From Rheinheimera sp. (lineage in GTDB: Bacteria > Pseudomonadota > Gammaproteobacteria > Enterobacterales > Alteromonadaceae): a stretch of 10,000 bases of DNA. The stretch's first letter is position 1, and each line of letters opens with the position of its first letter. Below the pieces are notes generated by a model that had not been told where the DNA came from, made no database searches, and saw nothing but the letters and a program-made list of their open reading frames with translations. Position numbers and translations under genes: made by a program. Positions 1 through 6,834 of the stretch are shown here, in pieces. Where the stretch lies: contig NZ_JAIWOI010000193.1 of assembly GCF_020217005.1 (NCBI RefSeq), positions 1-10,000 on the forward strand, in the 5' to 3' direction.

Positions 1-286
1 GCAGGATGGTCCTGACGCTGCTACAGCCCGCCGTGATTTACGCGAAGGTTTATTGGCGATGGCGCCACTGTTCCAGGAACATCCCTATTTCATGAGTGAT
101 GAGTATAGCCTGATTGATTGTTATCTGGCCGCCTTACTTTGGCGTTTACCTCTATTTGGCATTGAACTAAACGGAACTGGCAGCAAGTTATTACAAAGTT
201 ATATGACGCGTATATTCGAGCGTGACGGTTTTCAGCAATCGTTAACTGAAGCTGAGCGTGAAATTCGCCGGGGGCGTGGTTACTAA
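1..286 (+). CDS. sspA: Stringent starvation protein A, C-terminal part (5' end outside window)
   Basis: SspA is a glutathione-S-transferase-fold protein that binds RNA polymerase and acts in the stationary-phase and stringent response. The open frame runs in from the window edge (first full codon at position 2) and gives 94 residues before TAA. They match the C-terminal helical GST domain of E. coli SspA as I remember it: a segment reading PYFMSDEYSLIDCYLAALLW, then YMTRIFERD, then SLTEAEREIRRGRG at the end. The N-terminal thioredoxin-like domain lies upstream, so the true start cannot be seen; the in-frame TTG at 53 and ATG at 59 are internal codons. The stop overlaps the sspB start by one base, the usual sspAB arrangement. 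Identification is firm. Confidence 0.96.
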   Translation, partial: QDGPDAATARRDLREGLLAMAPLFQEHPYFMSDEYSLIDCYLAALLWRLPLFGIELNGTGSKLLQSYMTRIFERDGFQQSLTEAEREIRRGRGY

Positions 287-741
287 TGGATATGACTTCA
301 AATAAGCCTTACCTGATCCGCGCTTTTTATGAATGGATAGTCGACAACAATCTAACACCTTATCTGGTGGTGAACGCCAGCATCCATGGCTGTAAAGTGC
401 CAACCCAGCATATTCAAAATGGTCAGATAGTACTGAATATTTTGCCTTCTGCTGTAGGTAACATGCTGATGGGTAATGAGGTGATTACCTTTAATGCCCG
501 TTTTGGTGGTAAGCCATTTGCGCTAACAGTGCCGATTAAAGCCGTACTGGCTATTTATGCCCGCGAAAACGGTGCTGGTACTATGTTTGATGCGGAAGAA
601 GACACGGATGATGATCAGCATCATTTAGAAGCTGTTTCAGACAGTGAAGCCGGAGAGGGCAGCGATCAGACTCCACCGGAAGACGATCCGACCGATCCAA
701 ACAAGGGTAAAAAAGTCTCTCATCTGCGTGTAGTGAAATAA
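286..741 (+). CDS. sspB: ClpXP protease specificity-enhancing factor SspB
   Basis: SspB is the cytoplasmic adaptor that binds ssrA-tagged polypeptides released from stalled ribosomes and delivers them to ClpXP. The 151-residue product has the expected layout. A folded substrate-binding domain spans about residues 5-101, with RPYL-like NKPYLIRAFYEWIVDN at the start, GQIVLNI at 46-52, FNARFGG at 69-75 and VLAIYARENGAGTMF at 87-101. A strongly acidic flexible linker covers about 102-139. The last residues, LRVVK, are the ClpX-docking motif found at the C-terminus of E. coli SspB. It is slightly shorter than the E. coli protein (165 residues), mostly in the linker. The ATG shares its first base with the last base of the sspA stop, so translation is probably coupled. 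Confidence 0.97.
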   Translation: MDMTSNKPYLIRAFYEWIVDNNLTPYLVVNASIHGCKVPTQHIQNGQIVLNILPSAVGNMLMGNEVITFNARFGGKPFALTVPIKAVLAIYARENGAGTMFDAEEDTDDDQHHLEAVSDSEAGEGSDQTPPEDDPTDPNKGKKVSHLRVVK

Positions 742-775
742 GCTGAGAGTGGGCTAATTTCATTAAGTCTTTATA

Positions 776-802
776 GCATCTGAGCTAAATCAGCTCAGAT
801 GC
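776..802. terminator. Hairpin between convergent sspB and ilvY, candidate two-way terminator
   Basis: A perfect 11-bp inverted repeat, GCATCTGAGCT at 776-786 and its complement at 792-802, has a 5-base loop. It spans the ilvY stop codon and lies 34 bases after the sspB stop. Neither strand has a run of T after the stem, so it is not a textbook intrinsic terminator. Its position at the meeting point of two convergent genes is the main reason for the call; it may instead act as a 3'-end stabiliser. Confidence 0.45.
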
Positions 803-1669
803 AACTTGCCAGAATGCTCTCAACAATGGCTCATGCAGCCGCTTCGATAAAGTACACAAACCTAAATCAAAAGGCGCAAATTCATCGCCTTGAGTTAAAT
901 ACCTGACTCTGTCTCTGGCAGGGCTTTGCTGCGCCACTATAGCAGGCACCAACGCCACTCCAGTGCCTAAAGCCACCATACTGACCATAGCTTCATGACC
1001 CTCTACTTTAGCTACGACCTTGGGATCGCTAATACGGGCTTTGCGCCACAGCTCAAAACGACTTCTGACCGGACCATGCTCAGGCAAAATAAAAGGTACT
1101 GAGTCCCAGGGAATAGGGCTTTGATTGAGTAGATCGTTAGTTTTACAGGGGATCACTGGCGCTATCAGTTGCAGCGGCACTTTGGCGATGCTGCGAAACG
1201 CCATATTCAGCGGAAAATGTTCGGGGTACACAGCCAGAGCTATATCGGCTTCGTCCTGTTTTACTTTCTCCAATGCAGCTGAGGCGTCTCCGGTAATCAG
1301 CTTTATTTCAGCCAAAGGGCAGACTAAACGGAATTTATCCAGGATTGCGGGAAGGTGACTAAAACTGGCTGTTACAGTACAAAACAGCCGGATTTCACCA
1401 CTTAAGGACGCACTGGTTTCGCTCAGATCAATTTGCAGCTGATGCCATTGTTCTAAATAGCTTTTCACAAAAGCCTGTACTTTCTGGCCCGCTAAAGTTA
1501 GCCGCACTGATCTATTATCCCGCTGAAACAACTCAACGTTTAACTCTTCTTCCATGCGCTGGATCACCCGGCTTAAGGTCGATGGGCTGACATACATTTG
1601 CTCGCTGGTGCGGGCAAAGTTCAGGCTACTGGCCAGATGCAGAAAAAGCTGGGCATTACGGATATCCAC
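785..1669 (-). CDS. ilvY: LysR-type transcriptional activator IlvY
   Basis: IlvY is the LysR-family activator of ilvC and responds to the KARI substrates acetolactate and acetohydroxybutyrate. The product has the N-terminal winged helix-turn-helix with YVSPSTLSRVIQRMEEEL, and a substrate-binding domain with LSGEIRLFCTVTASFSHLP, EIKLITGDA, GHEAMVSMVALGTGVALVP and a C-terminal KRLHEPLLRAFW. All of these align with E. coli IlvY. I place the start at GTG 1669: this gives 294 residues (E. coli 297) and an N-terminus (MDIRNAQLFLHL) that begins where the E. coli protein does, with AGGA 11 bases upstream. An in-frame ATG at 1693 would add 8 residues but has no visible ribosome site. The gene is divergent from ilvC, the classic arrangement. 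Confidence 0.95.
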   Translation of the reverse strand: MDIRNAQLFLHLASSLNFARTSEQMYVSPSTLSRVIQRMEEELNVELFQRDNRSVRLTLAGQKVQAFVKSYLEQWHQLQIDLSETSASLSGEIRLFCTVTASFSHLPAILDKFRLVCPLAEIKLITGDASAALEKVKQDEADIALAVYPEHFPLNMAFRSIAKVPLQLIAPVIPCKTNDLLNQSPIPWDSVPFILPEHGPVRSRFELWRKARISDPKVVAKVEGHEAMVSMVALGTGVALVPAIVAQQSPARDRVRYLTQGDEFAPFDLGLCTLSKRLHEPLLRAFWQVASELI

Positions 1670-1694
1670 TTGGGTATAAATCCTGTGTTGCATA

Positions 1695-1726
1695 AAGTGA
1701 AATACTGTATTGTGAATATATCACTT
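1695..1726. promoter_or_regulatory. Nested palindromes upstream of ilvY, candidate IlvY operator
   Basis: Three overlapping dyads sit here. AAGTGA at 1695-1700 is complementary to TCACTT at 1721-1726. AATACTGTATT at 1701-1711 is a perfect 5+1+5 palindrome. GTGA at 1712-1715 faces TCAC at 1721-1724 across ATATA. LysR-type regulators bind dyads of this kind next to their own promoter, and E. coli IlvY uses two operators between ilvY and ilvC. Assignment to IlvY is inferred from position only. Confidence 0.45.
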
Positions 1727-1737
1727 CACGCAATCAT

Positions 1738-1774
1738 TGCACTGTTTTATTCTCAACCGCATCAAAACAGTGCA
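1738..1774. promoter_or_regulatory. 11-bp perfect inverted repeat in the ilvY-ilvC gap
   Basis: TGCACTGTTTT at 1738-1748 is repeated as its exact reverse complement at 1764-1774, with 15 bases between the arms. It lies 68 bases before the ilvC start. A weak promoter match overlaps it (TTCACG at 1725-1730, 17-base spacer, TATTCT at 1748-1753). If that is the ilvC promoter, a protein on this dyad would touch polymerase directly. It could be the second IlvY operator, or a hairpin in the ilvC leader if transcription starts further upstream. Confidence 0.4.
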
Positions 1775-1841
1775 TGACTTCTCTGCGCTGTTACGCTGAG
1801 CCCAACAGTGAGCCAGCTAAAAGAATTCGTCGGGATTTGTT

Positions 1842-3317
1842 ATGAGCAACTACTTCAATACATTGAATTTGCGTCAGCAGTTAAAGCAGTTAGGTAAATG
1901 CCGTTTTATGGCCAAAGAAGAGTTTGCCAAAGGCTCTGATTTGTTAAAAGGCTGGAAAGTGGTGATTGTGGGTTGTGGTGCTCAGGGCTTAAACCAAGGC
2001 CTGAATATGCGTGACTCAGGTCTGGATATTTCCTATGCCCTGCGTGCTGAAGCTATAGCGGCAAAACGTAAGTCGTTCCAGAACGCTTCTGACAACGGTT
2101 TTAAAGTAGGCACGTACGAAGAGTTAATCCCAACGGCGGATTTAGTGTTAAACCTGACGCCGGATAAACAGCATACCAGCGTGGTAAAAGCTGTGATGCC
2201 ATTGATGAAACAAGGTGCAACTTTAGCTTACTCGCACGGTTTCAATATAGTTGAAGAAGGTACACAAATTCGTAAAGACATCACAGTTGTGATGGTGGCG
2301 CCTAAGTGCCCTGGCACTGAAGTACGTGAAGAATATAAACGTGGTTTTGGTGTACCAACGCTGATCGCAGTACACCCGGAAAACGACCCTAAAGGTTTAG
2401 GTTTAGAAATTGCCAAGGCGTATGCTTCTGCAACTGGTGGTGACCGTGCCGGTGTACTGGAGTCGTCTTTTGTCGCCGAAGTGAAATCGGACTTAATGGG
2501 CGAACAGACCATTTTATGTGGCATGTTACAAACCGGCTCTATTCTGGCTTATGACAAGTTAGTCGCCGAGGGTGTTGAACCAGGCTACGCTGCCAAGTTA
2601 ATCCAGTTTGGCTGGGAAACTGTGACTGAAGCGTTAAAACACGGTGGCATCACTCATATGATGGACCGTTTGTCGAACCCGGCCAAAATCAAAGCTTATG
2701 ATTTAGCTGAACAATTAAAAGTAACTTTACGTCCGCTGTTTGAAAAACATATGGACGATATCATCAGCGGTGAATTCTCCCGCACCATGATGGCTGACTG
2801 GGCCAATGATGATAAGCAGCTGTTTGGCTGGCGCGAAGAAACCCGTCAATCCGGTTTTGAAAACGCACCAGTTTCCAATGAGCAAATTCCGGAACAGGAT
2901 TATTTCGACCGCGGTATTTTGTTTGTCGCTATGGTGAAAGCCGGTGTTGAGCTGGCGTTTGAAACCATGGTTGCTGCGGGTATTGTCGAAGAGTCAGCCT
3001 ATTACGAGTCGTTGCATGAAACGCCGTTGATCGCTAATACCATAGCGCGTAAACGCCTGTATGAAATGAACGTAGTGATTTCAGATACTGCTGAGTACGG
3101 TAATTACCTGTTCAGTAATGCGGCAGTACCGCTGTTACGTGATTTCGTTAACAAGTTAAGTACTGAATATGTCGGCAAGGGCTTAAGCTCGGCAAACAAT
3201 GGTGTCGACAATATTCGCCTGATCGCTGTCAATGAAGCGATCCGCCAGCATCCTGTGGAGCTGGTGGGCAAAAAGTTAAGGGGCTATATGACCGCGATGA
3301 AAAAAATCGTCGGTTGA
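1842..3317 (+). CDS. ilvC: Ketol-acid reductoisomerase (NADP+), class II long form
   Basis: KARI converts acetolactate or acetohydroxybutyrate to the dihydroxy acid, the second common step of valine and isoleucine synthesis, using Mg2+ and NADPH in the cytoplasm. The 491-residue product has the same length and numbering as E. coli IlvC, marking the long class II form with a duplicated C-terminal knotted domain. Visible key residues are the nucleotide-binding GCGAQG at 44-49, the NADPH-phosphate contacts R68, R76 and S78, catalytic H132 and K155, the metal ligands D217 and E221, and E389, E393 and S414 of the active site. The start [14 protein letters not shown] aligns with E. coli; a modest GGGA lies 6 bases upstream. 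It is divergent from its activator ilvY and followed by a strong terminator. Nothing appears broken. Confidence 0.98.
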   Translation: MSNYFNTLNLRQQLKQLGKCRFMAKEEFAKGSDLLKGWKVVIVGCGAQGLNQGLNMRDSGLDISYALRAEAIAAKRKSFQNASDNGFKVGTYEELIPTADLVLNLTPDKQHTSVVKAVMPLMKQGATLAYSHGFNIVEEGTQIRKDITVVMVAPKCPGTEVREEYKRGFGVPTLIAVHPENDPKGLGLEIAKAYASATGGDRAGVLESSFVAEVKSDLMGEQTILCGMLQTGSILAYDKLVAEGVEPGYAAKLIQFGWETVTEALKHGGITHMMDRLSNPAKIKAYDLAEQLKVTLRPLFEKHMDDIISGEFSRTMMADWANDDKQLFGWREETRQSGFENAPVSNEQIPEQDYFDRGILFVAMVKAGVELAFETMVAAGIVEESAYYESLHETPLIANTIARKRLYEMNVVISDTAEYGNYLFSNAAVPLLRDFVNKLSTEYVGKGLSSANNGVDNIRLIAVNEAIRQHPVELVGKKLRGYMTAMKKIVG

Positions 3318-3380
3318 TAGCAGAGGTTTTCTCCAATCTCACCCCCAAGTACCGAGTTTTTACGTGGACCTTGGTTGTTT

Positions 3381-3407
3381 GCCCGGCGTTATAGCCGGGC
3401 TTTTTTT
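3381..3407 (+). terminator. Rho-independent terminator of ilvC
   Basis: A perfect 7-bp GC-rich stem (GCCCGGC at 3381-3387, GCCGGGC at 3394-3400) with a 6-base loop is followed directly by seven T residues. It lies 63 bases after the ilvC stop and has every feature of an intrinsic terminator on the plus strand. Confidence 0.93.
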
Positions 3408-3410
3408 ATT

Positions 3411-3534
3411 TGACCTTCGTACTTGCAGCCGCAGCGTTGTTGACTGCGCACACGAGCCCAAGTCACATAGTGGACTATGCTCCTTGGGACTCGATTGCTT
3501 GTCGCCTGGCTGCAACAGCAATTACTTTAGCAAA
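3411..3534. repeat. Long-hairpin intergenic repeat, full-length copy
   Basis: This 124-base unit starts immediately after the ilvC terminator. It folds almost end to end: TTGCAGCC at 3423-3430 pairs with GGCTGCAA at 3508-3515; CGAG at 3453-3456 with CTCG at 3490-3493; CCCAAG at 3457-3462 with CTTGGG at 3483-3488; and CATAG at 3466-3470 with CTATG at 3475-3479, around a TGGA tip. Its head and tail are repeated in the next unit. From memory, similar palindromic units with a CATAG/CTATG core are scattered between genes in several marine gammaproteobacteria, which would make this a REP- or MITE-like family. The short open frames across it are not credible genes. Confidence 0.8.
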
Positions 3535-3613
3535 TGGACCTTCGTACTTGCAGCTTATGCTCTTAGGGCTCTATTGCTTGTCGCCTGGCTGCAACAGCAA
3601 TAACTTTGACAAA
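3535..3613. repeat. Long-hairpin intergenic repeat, internally shortened copy
   Basis: A second, 79-base copy directly follows the first. The head (GGACCTTCGTACTTGCAGC at 3536-3554) matches 3411-3429 except for its first base. The tail at 3573-3613 matches 3494-3534 with only a few changes near its end. The middle (TTATGCTCTTAGGGCTCT) aligns with the end of the first unit's right arm, so about 45 bases, most of the left arm and the hairpin tip, are missing. The outer stem TTGCAGC (3548-3554) with GCTGCAA (3588-3594) is kept. It ends 60 bases before the mgsA start. Confidence 0.8.
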
Positions 3614-3632
3614 GTATGCTGAACTCTATGAA
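3606..3632 (+). promoter_or_regulatory. Candidate mgsA promoter at the edge of the repeat
   Basis: A perfect -35 hexamer TTGACA at 3606-3611 is followed by a possible -10, TATGAA at 3627-3632, with a short 15-base spacer. The -10 is weak and the spacing is not ideal, so this is only a candidate. A promoter is expected here because the ilvC terminator isolates mgsA from upstream transcription. Confidence 0.3.
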
Positions 3633-3673
3633 AAACTCAGTGTATGCTTGCAGCAATCTTAAGGAGTAGAACA

Positions 3674-4099
3674 ATGAAAACTATAGCTTTAGTAGCGCAT
3701 GATGGGAAAAAGGCTGAATTGCTGGCTTGGGTAAAAGAGCATGCTGACTTTTTTCAGGATAAACAACTGATTGCCACTGGTACCACAGGGCGTTTGTTGA
3801 ACGAAGCACTAAACAAAGAAGTTTTGTGTCTGGCCAGCGGTCCTTTGGGCGGCGACCAGCAGATCGGCGCTTTAATTGCAGAGCAGAAAATTGACTGGCT
3901 GGTGTTTTTCTGGGACCCGTTGTCCTCCCAGCCTCATGATCCGGATGTAAAAGCACTGATCCGTTTGGCTGTAGTCTGGAATATCCCTGTGGCTTGTAAT
4001 AAAGCCACAGCAGATTTTATCGTTACGTCCAAATTAGTAGGACAAGACTATCAGCGCACAGTGCCGGACTTTTCAGCCCACAACAACAGATTACGCTGA
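3674..4099 (+). CDS. mgsA: Methylglyoxal synthase
   Basis: MgsA converts dihydroxyacetone phosphate to methylglyoxal and phosphate, a bypass of lower glycolysis used when phosphate is short or sugar phosphates build up. The 141-residue product shows the family's landmarks: IALVAHDGKK at 4-13 with H9 and D10, the phosphate-binding ATGTTG at 34-39, SGPLGGDQQIGALI at 55-68 containing the catalytic aspartate D61, FFWDPL at 78-83, and PHDPDVKALIRLAVVWNIPVA with H88 and D91. I chose ATG 3674 because TAAGGAG at 3660-3666 sits 7 bases upstream and the protein then begins at the conserved first strand. An in-frame ATG at 3644 would add ten unlikely residues. It is monocistronic and convergent with the next gene, only 16 bases away. 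Confidence 0.96.
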   Translation: MKTIALVAHDGKKAELLAWVKEHADFFQDKQLIATGTTGRLLNEALNKEVLCLASGPLGGDQQIGALIAEQKIDWLVFFWDPLSSQPHDPDVKALIRLAVVWNIPVACNKATADFIVTSKLVGQDYQRTVPDFSAHNNRLR

Positions 4100-4115
4100 G
4101 TCTTTTGACATTAAA

Positions 4116-5123
4116 TTAAAAGCCTGTCAGTACCAGTTTGCCAATAGTTTGTTGGCTTTCCAGTATCTGATGGGCCTTGCGCAGATTTTCGGCGTTAATT
4201 TTGCCAAAATCTGAGTTCAGTGTGGTCTTTAACAGGCCAGCGTCTACCATAGCTGCAACCTGCTGTAATAACTGCTGCTGTGCAATCATATCTTCGGTTT
4301 GAAACAAAGACCGGGTAAACATCAGCTCCCAGTGCAGCGATAAACTTTTGCGCTTCATTGGGCGAATATCAATTGGCTCTGGATCATCAATCAGTGCCAG
4401 TTTGCCCTGAGGTTTGATTAGTTCCAGTATGTCGCTAAAGTGTTGTGCTGTGTGGGTCAGGCTGATCACATAATCCACTTCCGGCTGATCAAGTTCTTTA
4501 AGTTGGGCTGCCATCGGCTTTTTGTGATCCAGCACCAGATCCGCACCTAAGGATTTGACCCATTCAGTGGTTTCAGGTCTTGAGGCCGTCGCAATCAGCT
4601 TTAACTGAGTTTTTTGTTTTGCCAGTTGCAACAGCACCGAACCTACGCCACCAGCAGCGCCTATCACCAACAGAGATTTACCTTTAGTGTTCTGCTCATT
4701 CAGTTCAAACCGGTCAAATAACAACTCCCAGGCTGTAATGGCAGTTAAAGGTAAAGCTGCTGCTTCAGTAAAACTTAAGCTTTGAGGTTTGTGGCTGACA
4801 ATACGCTGATCGACTAACTGAAATTCGCTGTTTGAACCAGGCTTATCAATAGCGCCCGCATACCAAACTTCGTCACCCGCTTTAAAAGCTGTGACTGCAC
4901 TGCCGACTGCAACCACAACGCCTGCAGCGTCCCAGCCCAAGACCCTTTGTTGACCCTGAGTGTCGGCGTTACGGCGGATTTTGGTGTCGACAGGATTAAC
5001 GGAAACGGCTTTCACAGCAACCAGCAGATCATGTTCACCTGGCGTTGGGGTTGGTAACTCTGCGTCGTACAACGACTGCGGATCTGTGGCTGGTAAATTC
5101 TGACTATAAACTATGGCTTTCAT
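4116..5123 (-). CDS. Zinc-type alcohol dehydrogenase family protein, quinone-oxidoreductase-like
   Basis: This is a medium-chain dehydrogenase/reductase of 335 residues, close to the family annotated as zinc-binding alcohol dehydrogenase family protein (TIGR02817). It probably reduces a quinone, enone or similar carbonyl with NADPH. The N-terminal GroES-like domain contains SVNPVDTKIR at 41-50 and LGWDAAGVVVAVG at 62-74. The Rossmann domain carries the nucleotide-binding GAAGGVGS at 155-162 and a GADLVLDH segment near 193-200. The usual catalytic and structural zinc cysteines are absent, so despite the family name it is probably zinc-free. Start ATG 5123 has GGAG 8 bases upstream and gives the typical MKAIVY beginning; a longer frame to 5168 lacks support. 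It is divergent from a LysR gene likely to control it. The substrate is unknown. Confidence 0.88.
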   Translation of the reverse strand: MKAIVYSQNLPATDPQSLYDAELPTPTPGEHDLLVAVKAVSVNPVDTKIRRNADTQGQQRVLGWDAAGVVVAVGSAVTAFKAGDEVWYAGAIDKPGSNSEFQLVDQRIVSHKPQSLSFTEAAALPLTAITAWELLFDRFELNEQNTKGKSLLVIGAAGGVGSVLLQLAKQKTQLKLIATASRPETTEWVKSLGADLVLDHKKPMAAQLKELDQPEVDYVISLTHTAQHFSDILELIKPQGKLALIDDPEPIDIRPMKRKSLSLHWELMFTRSLFQTEDMIAQQQLLQQVAAMVDAGLLKTTLNSDFGKINAENLRKAHQILESQQTIGKLVLTGF

Positions 5124-5143
5124 CTGGATGCTCCATTGGGTTG

Positions 5144-5192
5144 ATGTGGCTAGATTAAAGCAAGTCACTATTTAGAAAAATGTGCTAGATTT
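5144..5192. promoter_or_regulatory. Direct repeat in the dehydrogenase-LysR gap
   Basis: The 96-base divergent gap holds two near-identical direct repeats: ATGTGGCTAGATT at 5144-5156 and ATGTGCTAGATT at 5180-5191. They differ by one inserted G, and their CTAGATT cores are 35 bases apart. Such pairs can be contact points for the divergently encoded LysR protein. No convincing promoter hexamers were found on either strand. The assignment rests on position. Confidence 0.35.
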
Positions 5193-5219
5193 GGATTCAG
5201 TTTCAAAAATAATTTGATA

Positions 5220-6125
5220 ATGATGCTGAGAACTGACGACTTGCAACTTTTTGTTCTGACCGCTGACTTAGGCTCTATTTCTGCTGCAGCGCGTGAGCTC
5301 GATCTTTCGCCTGCACTGGCCAGTGTGGCGTTAAAACGCCTGGAGCAGCAGCTCAATGCTCAATTGATTTTACGTTCAACCCGCAGTTTACGCTTAACTA
5401 CTGCGGGCACAGCGTATCTGGAGTATGCGCGCCAGGCGATCCAGTTATTGGGCCAGGGCCAGCAGCTTTTACAGTTAGGGAAAGAGCAGTTATCAGGAGA
5501 GCTGACTTTATCTATGCCATCAGATTTTGGTCGCAACAGCATGGCAGTTTGGCTGGCAGAGTTTCAGCGCCAGCACCCTAAGTTACAGCTGAAATTGAGA
5601 GTCAGTGACAGGCTGGCTGATTTAGGCAGACAACCTGTGGATCTGGCGATACGTTACGGCCAGCCTAAGGATTCACAGCTGATAGCCATGCCGCTGGTGC
5701 CGGACAATCACCGTGTGCTTTGCGCTTCCCCTGACTACATTCGTCGTTTTGGTGCCCCAGAGCGGCCGCAAGATATCAACGCGCATCAGGTGTTACAGCT
5801 GGTGCTGGGAGAGGCTGTACATAGCAAATGGCAGTTCTGGTTGGATGGGCAATTACAACAGGTGCAAGTGCGAGGAGCTCTAGTGGCTGATGATGGTGAT
5901 GTCGTCAGGCGCTGGGCAGTGGCAGGCTTAGGTATTGCCTATAAGTCCAGATTGGATATTTTGTCTGATCTGAGAGCCGGGACTTTGGTCAAGTTATTAC
6001 CAGACTACCAGACCGAACAGGCACCTATGTATTTATTGGCTGTGCAGCGGTTATCTTCATCTCCTGTACTTAAAGCATTATCAGAATTTTTGCTGCAAAA
6101 GTTAAGGCAGCATTGGCTGGATTAA
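5220..6125 (+). CDS. LysR-family transcriptional regulator
   Basis: This is a DNA-binding regulator of 301 residues. The N-terminal winged helix-turn-helix (about residues 4-63) contains DLQLFVLTADLGSISAAARE, LDLSPALASVALKRLEQQL and RSTRSLRLTTAG, typical of LysR proteins. The C-terminal effector domain contains LSGELTLSMPSDFGR, then PVDLAIRYG near residue 140, and VRRWAVAGLGIAYK, the pattern of the CrgA-like LysR subgroup. Two adjacent ATG codons at 5220 and 5223 could start it, and TTG 5214 is less likely; no strong ribosome site precedes any of them. It is divergent from the dehydrogenase and 17 bases upstream of the acetyltransferase on the same strand. Control of the dehydrogenase is the obvious inference; the inducer is unknown. 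Confidence 0.93.
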   Translation: MMLRTDDLQLFVLTADLGSISAAARELDLSPALASVALKRLEQQLNAQLILRSTRSLRLTTAGTAYLEYARQAIQLLGQGQQLLQLGKEQLSGELTLSMPSDFGRNSMAVWLAEFQRQHPKLQLKLRVSDRLADLGRQPVDLAIRYGQPKDSQLIAMPLVPDNHRVLCASPDYIRRFGAPERPQDINAHQVLQLVLGEAVHSKWQFWLDGQLQQVQVRGALVADDGDVVRRWAVAGLGIAYKSRLDILSDLRAGTLVKLLPDYQTEQAPMYLLAVQRLSSSPVLKALSEFLLQKLRQHWLD

Positions 6126-6142
6126 ACGAAAGGATGAGAAAA

Positions 6143-6730
6143 ATGGCGTGGTTAACCACTCAAATGTTAGAAGGTGAGTTTGTTTGCTTAGAACCTATGG
6201 CGCAGTCGCACGTCGCGGATTTGCAGCAGGCGGTTGCGGATGGCGAAAACTGGAAACTCTGGTACGCCATGGTGCCCACAGTGGAAGAAATGCCAGCTTA
6301 TGTGCAAGAGGCTTTAGCCAGCAAAGCGCAAGGGGCAGTGCCTTATGTGGTACGTTGCAAAATGACGGGTAAAATCGTCGGAACCAGTCGTTACTATATG
6401 GTGGATGAAGCCAGCAGAAGAGCCTTGATTGGTTATACCTGGTATGCAGAATCTGTCAGGCGTACAGCAATAAACACTGAAGCTAAATTTTTGTTATTAA
6501 GTAATTTATTTGAGAAACATAAGGCTATAGCTGCAGAGTTTCGCACCCACTTTTTTAATCATACCTCACGTAAAGCCATAGAACGTTTAGGCGCTAAAAT
6601 GGACGGTATCTTGCGTCAGCATATGATTTTAAAAGACGGTTCAGTGCGTGACACTGTGGTCTACTCCATCATCGCCTGCGAATGGCCTACGGTCAGACGG
6701 CATTTAATGTCGAAATTAGGCCGGGATTGA
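6143..6730 (+). CDS. GNAT-family N-acetyltransferase (RimJ/RimL-like)
   Basis: This 195-residue protein is of the Acetyltransf_3 type, which transfers an acetyl group from acetyl-CoA to an amine. Visible features are an N-terminal LEGEFVCLEPM strand (9-19), NWKLWYAMVP (36-45), a core IGYTWYAESVRRTAINTE (96-113) covering the usual acetyl-CoA loop region, and FRTHFFNHTSRKAIERLGAK (133-152), typical of this subgroup. The subgroup resembles ribosomal-protein and microcin C-type acetyltransferases, but the substrate cannot be read from the sequence. ATG 6143 is chosen because AGGA at 6131-6134 is 8 bases upstream; ATG 6134 overlaps that site. It follows the LysR stop by 17 bases, so the two are probably cotranscribed, and it ends before a two-way terminator. 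Confidence 0.9.
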   Translation: MAWLTTQMLEGEFVCLEPMAQSHVADLQQAVADGENWKLWYAMVPTVEEMPAYVQEALASKAQGAVPYVVRCKMTGKIVGTSRYYMVDEASRRALIGYTWYAESVRRTAINTEAKFLLLSNLFEKHKAIAAEFRTHFFNHTSRKAIERLGAKMDGILRQHMILKDGSVRDTVVYSIIACEWPTVRRHLMSKLGRD

Positions 6731-6790
6731 AGCGTATAAACTAGGGGCTGGGTTTGCACCGCCCGCTTCAAATTTCAATTCAAAACGCTT

Positions 6791-6821
6791 TAAAGCCGCA
6801 GTTAACAAAACTGCGGCTTTA
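6791..6821. terminator. Bidirectional terminator between the acetyltransferase and DedA gene
   Basis: A perfect 13-bp stem (TAAAGCCGCAGTT at 6791-6803 and its complement at 6809-6821) encloses a 5-base loop. AT-rich stem ends give short T runs on both strands; the minus side continues into AAAGCGTTTTG. It lies between two convergent genes, 60 bases after one stop and 13 before the other, as expected for a shared terminator. Confidence 0.8.
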
Positions 6822-6834
6822 AGTACGAAGGGGG

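Noticed and set aside
581..763. Minus-strand open frame of 60 codons
   Set aside because: It lies opposite the acidic linker of sspB and has no family resemblance; sspB is certain.
1775..1841. Leader peptide or attenuator before ilvC
   Set aside because: No short frame rich in Val, Leu or Ile codons and no terminator with a T run is present; ilvC is normally controlled by IlvY.
2228..2524. Minus-strand open frame of 98 codons inside ilvC
   Set aside because: Antisense shadow of a highly conserved enzyme gene, with no recognisable protein features.
3411..3613. Possible CRISPR array
   Set aside because: Only two copies of unequal length with long conserved tails and no regular spacers; the internal structure is a long hairpin.
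3364..3622. Two overlapping plus-strand open frames of 70 and 79 codons after ilvC
   Set aside because: They run through the terminator and the palindromic repeats, and their translations simply repeat the repeat units (both contain a recurring CLSPGCNSN-like string). Neither has a recognisable domain.
4100..4115. Terminator between mgsA and the convergent dehydrogenase
   Set aside because: The 16-base gap contains no adequate stem; only a 5-bp CTTTT/AAAAG pairing around it could be found.
5168..5356. Minus-strand open frame of 62 codons
   Set aside because: Antisense to the LysR helix-turn-helix region and abutting the dehydrogenase promoter; composition is low-quality and Ser/Arg-rich.
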